DNA of 64,000 bases. It comes from Tritrichomonas musculus. Lineage: Eukaryota; Parabasalia; Tritrichomonadida; Tritrichomonadidae. The notes below the pieces were generated by a model. It had not been told where the DNA came from and did not search any database. It saw only the letters and a list, made by a program, of their open reading frames with translations. Position 1 is the first letter of the stretch. Every line of letters begins with the position of its first letter. This document shows, in pieces, positions 1 to 8,845 of the stretch. The stretch is from positions 2,728,001 to 2,792,000 of the forward strand of contig JAPFFF010000018.1 of the NCBI GenBank assembly GCA_039105265.1, given 5' to 3'. The position numbers were made by a program, and so were the translations under genes.

Positions 1-3000
1 TGCATTGATGAAGGAACTGGGTTGCATTGTTGAAATCTGTGTTACACTTTTCTTCAAATTCCAAAGACGATGAAAATGAATTCAAAAATTCATTCAAAAA
101 AACTACTCTTTTCTCGATATTCTTTTGAAAAGACTGCAAATAAAGTGGATAATAAAAATCAGCTTGTTTTTCCGATAATATTTTATAACTGTCATTCAAA
201 ACAATATTCTTTTCTTTCAATTTCTGAGTCATTGAATTCTGAGCCCTCAGATTCAGTAATCGATTTTTTAGTATGCTTCCTTGGTTATTTCTACAAATAA
301 GCTTAAAAGAGCAAATAGAACCGACAAAGTATTCAAAGTCAGGCATGCTTAATGTAGTAATCAGCACAATTCTTACATTAGCCAGCTTGCTAATGCTGAC
401 TTGAGACCAATCAAAAGACAAAATTGGAGAAAACTGAAAAGATTTACATTGAATAAAAATAAAAGTCAATTTTTTGATATCTTTTTCTAACAAATCAGTG
501 ATAAAATCAGAAAAAGTTTGATCTTCTTGCATAATTAAATAGTCATGAATCGACTCAGTCGATGGAATTTCATCAAAGCCGAAGAAAAGTGAATATAACA
601 CAAAATGATCATTCAAATATTGATAGGCCTCATTCAAAAAGTTCGTTTCAAAACAGTTTGATTCAATTTTTGAATCGATTGAAAATGGTAAAAATTGACA
701 AAATCTGCCATATTCAAATGAAATTGACCTTGAATCGTCAATAAGCAAAATGAACAATTTTGAATCATTTTCACGAATTTGTAAATCATTCAAATTAAAA
801 AATAAGTCAATATCTTCTTTTTCATTGAAAAATTGAACGATCATTTGCAGCATTTCAATTTTCTTATCGTTTCCAACGATAATAACCGATCTTTTGTTTT
901 CAATTGATTTACGTATCAATTTAACTATATTCAAATTTGAATCAAAAGTGACATCAAGCTTCTTTGCAACTTCGTCCACTTCACTCGTCAATGATGGATA
1001 AAATTCTTTTATCATTGAAAAGATGAACGTCTTGGTCAATTTTTCATCATTGTCAAAAAGTCGTGATGAATGCTCCAAACAAAATTCAATTGGATCATAA
1101 GAACCGACAACTTCAAACAGCATCTTCCATTCTTCATGAACAGGTGGCTTATTCAGCCATCGAATTCTCGGTAAAATTGACTTTGGCGCATCACTCTTCA
1201 GCACGCAATCAAAGATAAACTCGCAATTTTGAATGAACATCCGACTTCCATTTGGAGCCAAAATGAAAGGCGACTGCTCAAAGACAGACAACATGTCGAG
1301 AGACAGTGGACAACGAAACCAAAGTAATTTGTCATTCAAATCTGTTTTCAAGTCATTCAAATTTGTGATCTCACAAATATTCTGAAAACGATGCAAAATT
1401 GAATACTCGTGAACTTTTTCTGTTTTAACCGATTCATTTGGTCCGCAAACACAGTTAATATTTAAATCATTGCCTTCAGGGACAATAAATGGCCTCAGAA
1501 AAGTGAAGTGAAACGGAGACATTTCAAAATCGCTAGTGACCAAAATTCCATTCAATTTTTGAGATTCAACGAAGTCAGTTATTCCGCATTGAATTTTAGA
1601 AGGAATTGAATTAAAGTCAACGAAATGCAGAATGAAGTTATCATTCATTTCGATGCAGCTCAAGAAGTCCTTGTAGTTGCTCATAAAGTGCCGATTTTGA
1701 AGATGAACCGACAACAACTGGCGGCCAGTCAAGACAGACACATTTGAGAGAAAGGAATTCGCTGTCAATGAGTCAGACGGTATGCAGCATGACATGTTAT
1801 ATGAAATACACTCAAGGAACGATTCGACTGCATAAGCATCTGGGAAGCTTGCTATCTCATAGTCATTTCCCATGTACTCAAACCGATATTCAATAGAGAA
1901 CTTCTTTGCTTTCATGAATATTTTGTCGTTTTCAATGACGTATTTGATGAATTTTGGAGTTTTTTCTCTCTTTGTTGTGATGAGTGAATCAACCTTGATT
2001 GAAAACATTGATCCTCTCTTTAGAAGCCTCCTTTTCCTCTTGGTTCCAGTGTTCTCATTGTCCTGCCCATCAATCCAGCCATTCATGGCCATTATTTTCC
2101 TCATAATTGACAAAAAGTAGCTGACAAGAGAATTCAATGATTTCTGAGTGTTCTTTGATTTGACACCTTCATCAATGATTTTAAGTAATGATTGGAAATC
2201 ATTAATGCTAGTTTGCAAATGCTGGAAATCGGCGATTTTTGTCTTGTCTTTGAATAACTCAGTGAATTTGATATTCAAATAAAGAAAAGAAATTTGAAAA
2301 GGCAATTCAGAGAGTTGTTTCAAAAAGTTCTGAAAATTCCGACTTGCCAATAAAAGAACTTGAGAACGAATTGTTTTTCTAATCGATTTAATTATGTTCT
2401 CAAACAAAATGTCAATCTTGTCAATTGTGTATTGAACAGAGTCATTCAAATACATCACTTCACTATCGAATGATTTCACACCATTCACAAAAAGTTTGTT
2501 ATTTTCGCCATTTGCAATGACAAATGACGAAACATATGGCAAAACATATCTTATTTTAGGAGAGAATTTTTCAATTGAATGTGTCGACGATACCAAATTG
2601 AAAAATTCTTCATTTGTAAGAATAGAAAACCGAATATATTCACTTTTTCTTTCAGTTAAGTAAACGGGAATAAGTTCATTAATTTGGCAAAAGTTGTCTA
2701 AAATACTTTTGAATACTTTTTCTTTGGTTGGAAAAACATTGACATATTTGATTGCTTGAATTTCATTCGAAAATTCAACTCGTGCTTTTCGAAATGATTC
2801 AAACAATGAAGGATTCCTTTTCTTCGTGTCTTCGGCAGTAATGAAAAGCTTCAAATTATAATAAATGTCAACATTTTCATTCAGCACAATAAAAACTTTG
2901 GATAATTCAGAAATTAACTTCAAATGCAATTCAACACGATCCAAAAAAGGAACAGCAAACTTTGACTTCTTAATTTCATTCAATTCTCTTTCTTGTTTAT

Positions 3001-5983
3001 TGATTAGATTTTGAGTGTTGATAAGAAATTCCTTTAAATTTTTAATTCTCAATTTAACAGAGATCATAATCAAATCATTGATGATGTTCTGGATCTCTTT
3101 TTCTTTTGAATATTCAGATTTAGCAATTTCATAAATTTGAGAGAATTTATCTTTCAAATCGAGAATTTTTATGTTAATTAACTGATAAAAAGTCGAGGTT
3201 GAATCGACACAATTGCCAGGATTTGAAGCAAATAATCCTTTTATCATTGAAATGTGTCTCTGTCTTAATATTGGCGATGTTATGACTTCAATAATGAATA
3301 GATAATTAGTGAATTCTTTTATTGTGTTTGCCAATTTATCAGAGACATTCTTTGCAACAGGATAATATAAAATTGACTGCCTTATTCGTGCCTGTTCTTC
3401 ATTCCATTTCTTGCATCGTTCAAATAACGATCGAACATTCAATTGTTGTATTTGAATGGAGGCAATGTCAGCATTAAGATCAGTCAAATCTCTCACCATT
3501 TCCCACAATGTTTGCATGTCATGCGAAAGTGCCAATGATCGCTCAAATCTTCCTTGATCAAAAGGATTATGAAGCAAGACGCCTTTTCCTAAATTAAGTT
3601 CAGCAACAATTGGCTCTAATTGCTTGAAGTTCTCGTATGTTTCTTTGGTCTTGAGACACATTTCACTTATGTTGTCTTTCACGTTTTGTTGGACAATGAA
3701 TGTCAAGTCTGTTTCATATTTAGCTAAATCAGAAAGAACATCGGATTCAATGGTCGCATGTGTGGCAGAAATGTCTTCTTTAGCTTCTTCTAGTTTAGTC
3801 TTCCTTAATGGAAACGATTCAGTGAACAAATGAAGCCTGAATCTAAAGTCGAAAAATCGTTGATTCAAAACATGCGCAAGAGGCGATTTTATAGATTCAA
3901 GAAAATGAATTGATTTAGAAACTTCAATTCTTTTCTTTTCAATCTTGTCCAAAATCAAAGGAACTTCATTATAAAAGCTTCTTAACTCTAGGAAAATTGT
4001 GATGTTATCTGGCTCCTTTCGAGCTTTTTCATAGGTCATTTTCAATGTGGCTTGAAGCTGTTCAATGAGTGAATTAACATTCAAAAAAAGCATGATTTGA
4101 ATCTGATTGTTCATTGATTGCATCCTTGATATCAATTGCTTCTTTGTCCTTTGAAGAAGAACTTTGACATTTGGCCGAATAAGAATTGAATTCATTGGTG
4201 CAATTTCAATGATGTCGTTTGTCAGTTTTTCTGAAATTTCTTGCAATTTCAATATTTGCCGATTTGTAAGTAAGCGAGAAGGAGGAATGAAGCTCCCCGA
4301 ACAAGCAACTATCGACACGTATGAATCAACATCAATCTCATTTAAATTCTTTACAAAAAGTGGATCAAATGATTCAATTTTGAATGACCTTCCGAATTTT
4401 TGAAAGAGATCGTTAATTTCACTTTGAATTTCATCAAATTGGCTTTTTAAGTCATAAGAAAAATAATTTTTTAGCCTCTGCAAGTGAAGATATAAGAGGT
4501 TGGCATTAGGAAGAAGAACCTCATCAGCAGCAGAAAAGAGACTGAATGTTGATTGGCAAGCTGCCTTCTTCCAGCATTCAGTAATTGAATTAATAATTGA
4601 ATGGAAAGATTTCAACTCATTTTCAAACGAAACTCGGTTAAAATAAGAATAATTGTAAGTGAAATAGACACGCTTATTAACAAATGCTTCATACAGATCA
4701 TCTATTGCATTCAATGTAACCTCCGAAATTGAGTTAATAATGATCTTATCAATGCAATGTGACATGTTTCTATTGAAAGATGAAAGTGACTTAATTTTTT
4801 CTTTCATTTTTCGCATCTTTTTCATGAATTTGAAATTAACACAATTGTCTATTTGTGCTTTTATATCTCGCGAAAAATTGTGTGCATCATGATCGTCGTA
4901 ATCTATCTCAAAAAGTTTCAATTCTGACAAAATTCTGGCTCGAATTTTGACCTTCATTTCTTCTTCATTCAAATTTGAATTGGCCGATATTTGCATGGCT
5001 GAAATCATCTTTTGCGCCAATTCGTGAAAGGAGGATGAATCTTCTATATTGCGCTGCTTGCTCTGGAAAAGTGGATCAAAGTCATTCAAAGTTGGAAAGT
5101 TTAATTTTTCACATTTTTGAATGAAACTTTCATCGTCTTTTAAACGTCTTTTATAAGCATCTGTATAGAGACAGTAAACATCAATCATTCGTATCTCTCG
5201 TAGTAAATTAGCAATAATTTGAAAATTGGTCTTTAAATCATCAGGTATTAATGAAAGAATTTTTTTTATATTTTTCTCTTTCAAAATTGATTGATTGGGA
5301 TTTAACGTATATTCTAAATAAGAGTAAAAACGCTGATTTCTTATAAAAATGTCTCTCCGCTGAATAGCTTCGTTTCGTCTTTGGAAAAATAAATCGTTGT
5401 CATAATTCGATATTTGTAAATTTAAACGACCGACATATTTGCGGATGTCATTATCAAGATATTCAATAAGAAACGTAGAATGATCTTCATTCATGTCAAG
5501 AATAAGAACTGGCTGCCATAATAATTTAAATGATTTAAGCAAAATTGAATTCCCAGTAATAGTTTCCTTTTGTTTTATATCATTTTTAAGTTTTCCAAAA
5601 TCAACTGTTTCGTAATCATCATCATCAAAATAGCAAAGTGGAAGTAAATCAGATTCAAATTTAATATAGAAAGGTAAATCGGTGTCAAAGTTAAGATTAT
5701 CTAAATCTGTATAATCGCTTGACGTAGTTTCGTTATAAGAAGTTTTGTTGATTACATTTTCATCAAGGTTAGAGTTTGTATTGATGCTCGGTCTGGCAAA
5801 TCTTCTTAAATCTTTTGGCATTCGAACTTGATAAACGTTAAAATTTTCTTTTTTTGGTAAATGATATTTTCGAGTATCATAAAATGGCTTCATAAGAGTT
5901 TGCTCTGGCTCATTCTCATTTTTTGATCGCCTGCTTGCAGCAGAGATTGTATTTTGTCTTGATTTCTTAAATCTCTGCTGCAT
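1..5983 (-). CDS. Dynein heavy chain, N-terminal 1994 residues (partial), catalytically degenerate
   Basis: One frame runs without a stop from an ATG at 5983 (Inr-like TTCAAAATG) to the left edge; I checked the frame at both ends and at several internal points. The N-terminal tail is short, as in single-headed inner-arm dyneins. Linker hallmarks are recognisable: SPILRQRH near residues 900-915 (family NPxLRxRHW) and YIRFSILTNEEFFNLVSST near 1110-1130 (family FPRFxFLSNDELLxILSxT). AAA1 begins with FEYMGN (1368-1373; family FEYLGN). The place of the P-loop GPAGTGKTET reads IPSDSLTANSF (1401-1411) and Walker B FDEFNRI reads FVDFNSI (1454-1460). About 300 residues later, the normal AAA1-to-AAA2 distance, the AAA2 P-loop position reads VGNDKKIEM (near 1703-1711). 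The ORF is intact, so I read it as a functional non-motor dynein rather than a dead gene. The C-terminal half lies outside the window. Confidence 0.85.
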   Translation of the reverse strand, partial: MQQRFKKSRQNTISAASRRSKNENEPEQTLMKPFYDTRKYHLPKKENFNVYQVRMPKDLRRFARPSINTNSNLDENVINKTSYNETTSSDYTDLDNLNFDTDLPFYIKFESDLLPLCYFDDDDYETVDFGKLKNDIKQKETITGNSILLKSFKLLWQPVLILDMNEDHSTFLIEYLDNDIRKYVGRLNLQISNYDNDLFFQRRNEAIQRRDIFIRNQRFYSYLEYTLNPNQSILKEKNIKKILSLIPDDLKTNFQIIANLLREIRMIDVYCLYTDAYKRRLKDDESFIQKCEKLNFPTLNDFDPLFQSKQRNIEDSSSFHELAQKMISAMQISANSNLNEEEMKVKIRARILSELKLFEIDYDDHDAHNFSRDIKAQIDNCVNFKFMKKMRKMKEKIKSLSSFNRNMSHCIDKIIINSISEVTLNAIDDLYEAFVNKRVYFTYNYSYFNRVSFENELKSFHSIINSITECWKKAACQSTFSLFSAADEVLLPNANLLYLHLQRLKNYFSYDLKSQFDEIQSEINDLFQKFGRSFKIESFDPLFVKNLNEIDVDSYVSIVACSGSFIPPSRLLTNRQILKLQEISEKLTNDIIEIAPMNSILIRPNVKVLLQRTKKQLISRMQSMNNQIQIMLFLNVNSLIEQLQATLKMTYEKARKEPDNITIFLELRSFYNEVPLILDKIEKKRIEVSKSIHFLESIKSPLAHVLNQRFFDFRFRLHLFTESFPLRKTKLEEAKEDISATHATIESDVLSDLAKYETDLTFIVQQNVKDNISEMCLKTKETYENFKQLEPIVAELNLGKGVLLHNPFDQGRFERSLALSHDMQTLWEMVRDLTDLNADIASIQIQQLNVRSLFERCKKWNEEQARIRQSILYYPVAKNVSDKLANTIKEFTNYLFIIEVITSPILRQRHISMIKGLFASNPGNCVDSTSTFYQLINIKILDLKDKFSQIYEIAKSEYSKEKEIQNIINDLIMISVKLRIKNLKEFLINTQNLINKQERELNEIKKSKFAVPFLDRVELHLKLISELSKVFIVLNENVDIYYNLKLFITAEDTKKRNPSLFESFRKARVEFSNEIQAIKYVNVFPTKEKVFKSILDNFCQINELIPVYLTERKSEYIRFSILTNEEFFNLVSSTHSIEKFSPKIRYVLPYVSSFVIANGENNKLFVNGVKSFDSEVMYLNDSVQYTIDKIDILFENIIKSIRKTIRSQVLLLASRNFQNFLKQLSELPFQISFLYLNIKFTELFKDKTKIADFQHLQTSINDFQSLLKIIDEGVKSKNTQKSLNSLVSYFLSIMRKIMAMNGWIDGQDNENTGTKRKRRLLKRGSMFSIKVDSLITTKREKTPKFIKYVIENDKIFMKAKKFSIEYRFEYMGNDYEIASFPDAYAVESFLECISYNMSCCIPSDSLTANSFLSNVSVLTGRQLLSVHLQNRHFMSNYKDFLSCIEMNDNFILHFVDFNSIPSKIQCGITDFVESQKLNGILVTSDFEMSPFHFTFLRPFIVPEGNDLNINCVCGPNESVKTEKVHEYSILHRFQNICEITNLNDLKTDLNDKLLWFRCPLSLDMLSVFEQSPFILAPNGSRMFIQNCEFIFDCVLKSDAPKSILPRIRWLNKPPVHEEWKMLFEVVGSYDPIEFCLEHSSRLFDNDEKLTKTFIFSMIKEFYPSLTSEVDEVAKKLDVTFDSNLNIVKLIRKSIENKRSVIIVGNDKKIEMLQMIVQFFNEKEDIDLFFNLNDLQIRENDSKLFILLIDDSRSISFEYGRFCQFLPFSIDSKIESNCFETNFLNEAYQYLNDHFVLYSLFFGFDEIPSTESIHDYLIMQEDQTFSDFITDLLEKDIKKLTFIFIQCKSFQFSPILSFDWSQVSISKLANVRIVLITTLSMPDFEYFVGSICSFKLICRNNQGSILKNRLLNLRAQNSMTQKLKEKNIVLNDSYKILSEKQADFYYPLYLQSFQKNIEKRVVFLNEFLNSFSSSLEFEEKCNTDFNNATQFLHQC

Positions 5984-6077
5984 TTTGAACTAAAATTTTG
6001 TTTGATTCAATATTTTCTTCTCAATTTTCTTTGAAAAAAAGATCCGTTTATTAATTTTCTCTCTCTTTTTTTTTTTA
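5984..6077. promoter_or_regulatory. Presumed dynein 5' flank
   Basis: AT-rich leader of the dynein gene. The reverse strand carries a TTCA Inr-like element directly against the ATG. No other promoter element is recognisable, which is usual for trichomonad genes. Confidence 0.35.
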
Positions 6078-6857
6078 GAGGTATTCACCTTAAGTGACTT
6101 AACGGTCATTTTTCTTCTTTAAAATGTATTTTTAATTTTTTGAGCTAAATACAGATTATTTTTATTTCTTTTTATCATCAAAATAATCTATAAAATGTTT
6201 AAATGACGATTTGAATATTAAATTGAAGAAAAAATCATATTTTTGTTAACAATATAATTATATCATTTTATTTATAACATCGAATATATTTTGGATATCT
6301 TCATTATTCCAAAGTATTGTCACAATAAATGAAAATTTCTAATTATTTCCTAATTCAGAAACTGCAAAATCTGCATTCTTCATACTTTCAAACCCAAAAA
6401 GCATTTTTAAAGAAAAACAGATGATAACTTCAAAAATTGTCTTTATATGATTCTACATCTTTAATATAATGATTACATTGGCCATGAGAATTTATTCCTA
6501 GAAGCATTAGTGATTTTATGCGGCCAATTTTTTGAAAATATGTTTCATTTATTAGACTCAAAATAAAAAATAAACGTTTTTTAACGTACATATAATTACA
6601 AAAATATTCAAAATTTTTAATAAAATTAAAGTGGCATTTTGAAACATTTTTCTTTCAATTTTTTTCTACGATATTTTACGGTTTTGAATGGCTCATAAAC
6701 ATTGAAAAAAATAATTTTTTTTATAAAATCGAATTTTCTCAAAAACTAGCGCATAAATAATTTTGCAATTTTTAATGTATCATTTATTAAATAAATGCGC
6801 TTTAATTTTTATATTTTTTTTAAAAAATACAGTCAAAATCCTCAAAGTGAATACCTC
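6078..6857. mobile_element. Non-autonomous mariner-like element (candidate)
   Basis: The ends form a 17-bp terminal inverted repeat with 15 matches: GAGGTATTCACCTTAAG at 6078-6094 and its inverse at 6841-6857. The left end is preceded by TA; the right end is followed by TT, so the target duplication is imperfect. The left terminus resembles that of the complete mariner at 7552 (shared TTC, AC and CTTAAGTG blocks). The 780-bp interior is AT-rich and has no credible ORF. I infer an old internally deleted or MITE-type copy of a mariner relative. Confidence 0.45.
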
Positions 6858-7111
6858 TTTTTTTTTTTTTTTTTTTAATAACCATGATTCATTCATGAAT
6901 CGCTTTATTTCTGGCCCGAAGAATTCTGGATTATTTTTGTTAATCAATTTTTCTTTGGTATTTTGAAAAGTAATTAATGTATTAACCACAATACCAATGT
7001 CTCTTGATGAGTTATTAACCACAATTCAGAAAAGTATCTCACCTTATCGTTGTCTCCCCCACATCTGCCTGCCAAACGGAGTGCAGTGATAAAATTGAAT
7101 ATCATTACAGA

Positions 7112-7455
7112 TTAAACATCGTACCACACAATGCACGAACCAATATCAATCAAAGAAACGTTTGTTAATTTTGCTTTTGATTGATCAGTCGTACCTTTTG
7201 AGACAATCAATATAGAATAAAGTTTATTTAAGAGTACACGCCCGATGACTGTAAAACACTCTTTGGCATTCCTTTCCTTATTGATAATAACTTTTTCTGT
7301 TCCAATTTTGGCAGCTGATTCTAATCGCTGTCTTATCAACATTAAAAACTTTATTCCATCCATATCGTGTGATAGCAAATTAAGTTGATTTAGGAAAATT
7401 TTTATATTTTCTAGGTCAATTTTTTCTCTTCGGGCAAAGTGAGCGTGCCACCATG
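7112..7455 (-). pseudogene. Decayed DDE-superfamily transposase fragment (pogo/Tigger-like, tentative)
   Basis: A frame on the minus strand reads from about 7455, with a tryptophan- and histidine-rich segment (WWHAHFARREKI), to a stop at 7112. It includes AAKIGTEKVIINKERNAKEC followed by FTVIG and ILIVSKG. This resembles the central part of pogo-type transposases, where a DE-containing strand is followed by a conserved FTVI(G/A) strand and an xxKG turn. The expected DET motif is not visible (LIRQRLES stands there), and there is no start and no C-terminal half. Base composition is less AT-rich than the surroundings. Assignment rests on pattern recognition only. Confidence 0.35.
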
Positions 7456-7551
7456 AAAATCGGTTTCTATATATATATATATATAAAGCCGTTAATCAAA
7501 GTGTCAGGAAACAGCGACTGAGGCAAGTTATTCTTTTTTTTTAATTTTATA

Positions 7552-8843
7552 GGGTGTTCCACTTAAGTGTAGCATCTCCTTGTGTATAAAAAATTTTATT
7601 ATTCTAATTAAATATCTAAATACTTTGGACTATATGATATATAATAATATATATTTTCTAAAAAAAATTAATAACAATGCAAAGAAAAAAAAACAATTTT
7701 TGCACTGAAAAAAAAATTGAATGAAAAATGACGTTAATTTTTATTTAAATGGAAATCGATTTGCAATCAATCGTCCTCTATCTCAAAATGAAAGGTAAAA
7801 CTGCCTCCGAAATCACTATAGATATTAATGAGACATTTAAAGAAGATAAAATAAAGTACTCTACAGTGACCAAATACATTCGTAACCAAATATTTGCTCA
7901 AAAAGATAAACCAAGGCAAAAAAATGACGTTAACGCACCCAGATTTTATTTGACAGACATTGTGTTGAAAACACTTAAAGATTTTCCTTTTTTTTCAATA
8001 CGTCAAATTGCAGAACACACTAATATTCCTGGTACAACTGTATATAGAATTCTTAAGCTTGATCTTAAATACAAAGTGAAGCATTTACGATGGATTCCAC
8101 ACATTTTGAATTCTTCACAAAAAGTTAGTCGTGTGGAGATATCAAAATGCTTACTGAAAACGTTGAGATCAGCAAAAAAGTTTGGTTATCACTTTTTTTA
8201 TACGGGCGATGAAAGCTGGTTCTACCTAAGCACAGACCATACTTTACAATGGCTTCCTCCAGAAGAAATACCATCATATAGAGAGAAAAAGATGATTTCA
8301 TCTAAAAAATATATGCTCACAATTTTTTGGAATGTGAACGGTTTTCCTATCGTTAAAGTTCTGCCAGATAATGAGAAATTCACAGCTGAGTATTTCATGA
8401 ATGAGATATTAGAAGAATTATATAAAGAAACAAAACAAATCCAAAGCAGAGGCTACAGAAAAGTTGTAGTGCATTATGATAATGCGCGACCACATACAGC
8501 CCGAAAAGTGATACGTTATTTAGAAGAGCACCACATGAAGAAAGCACCCCACCCCCATATTCCCCTGACATTGCACCGAGCGACTTCTACTTGTTCGGTT
8601 ATATTAAAGGCAAACTTCAAGGTGAACATTTCGAATCTGTGGAATCACTTTTAGAAAGAGTAATTGAAATTTTGAGTGAAATTACACCAGAGACATTAAA
8701 AGCGGTTTTTCTAGAATGGGAAAACCGTCTAGAAAAAATTATTGATAATAATGGTGATTACTTTGATTAAACATTTATTTAATTTAATTATTTTTATTTA
8801 GTCTCTTTTCTATTTAGTGATGCTACACTTAAGTGGAACACCC
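7552..8843 (+). mobile_element. Mariner-family DNA transposon, complete ends
   Basis: The 1292-bp element is bounded by TA on both sides (7550-7551 and 8844-8845). Its terminal inverted repeats are identical over 25 bp: 7552-7576, beginning GGGTGTTCCACTTAAGTG, and the inverse at 8819-8843. It contains a single transposase gene interrupted by one frameshift. Size, TA target site and D34D-type transposase are all standard for mariner. Because the transposase is broken, this copy is probably immobile unless supplied in trans. Confidence 0.92.
7749..8770 (+). pseudogene. Mariner transposase, frameshifted
   Basis: The first frame gives 301 residues ending at 8654. An N-terminal helix-turn-helix pair (residues about 1-110) precedes the catalytic domain. 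The first catalytic Asp is in TGDESW (D154) and the second in HYDNARPH (D244). Just after this, at the C-runs at 8547-8556, the frame is lost. The downstream frame continues to TAA at 8768-8770 and holds YSPDIAPSDFYLFG, whose PSD aspartate is the third catalytic residue, 34 residues after the second once one base is allowed for. The simplest explanation is loss of one C in a homopolymer, by mutation or sequencing error. The start is the first ATG, about 200 bp inside the left terminus. Confidence 0.9.
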
Positions 8844-8845
8844 TA

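Noticed and set aside
70-5500. Short plus-strand ORFs of 60-82 codons (for example 70-300, 1872-2120, 3624-3833, 4164-4403)
   Set aside because: All lie opposite the dynein reading frame and have no start context or recognisable domain.
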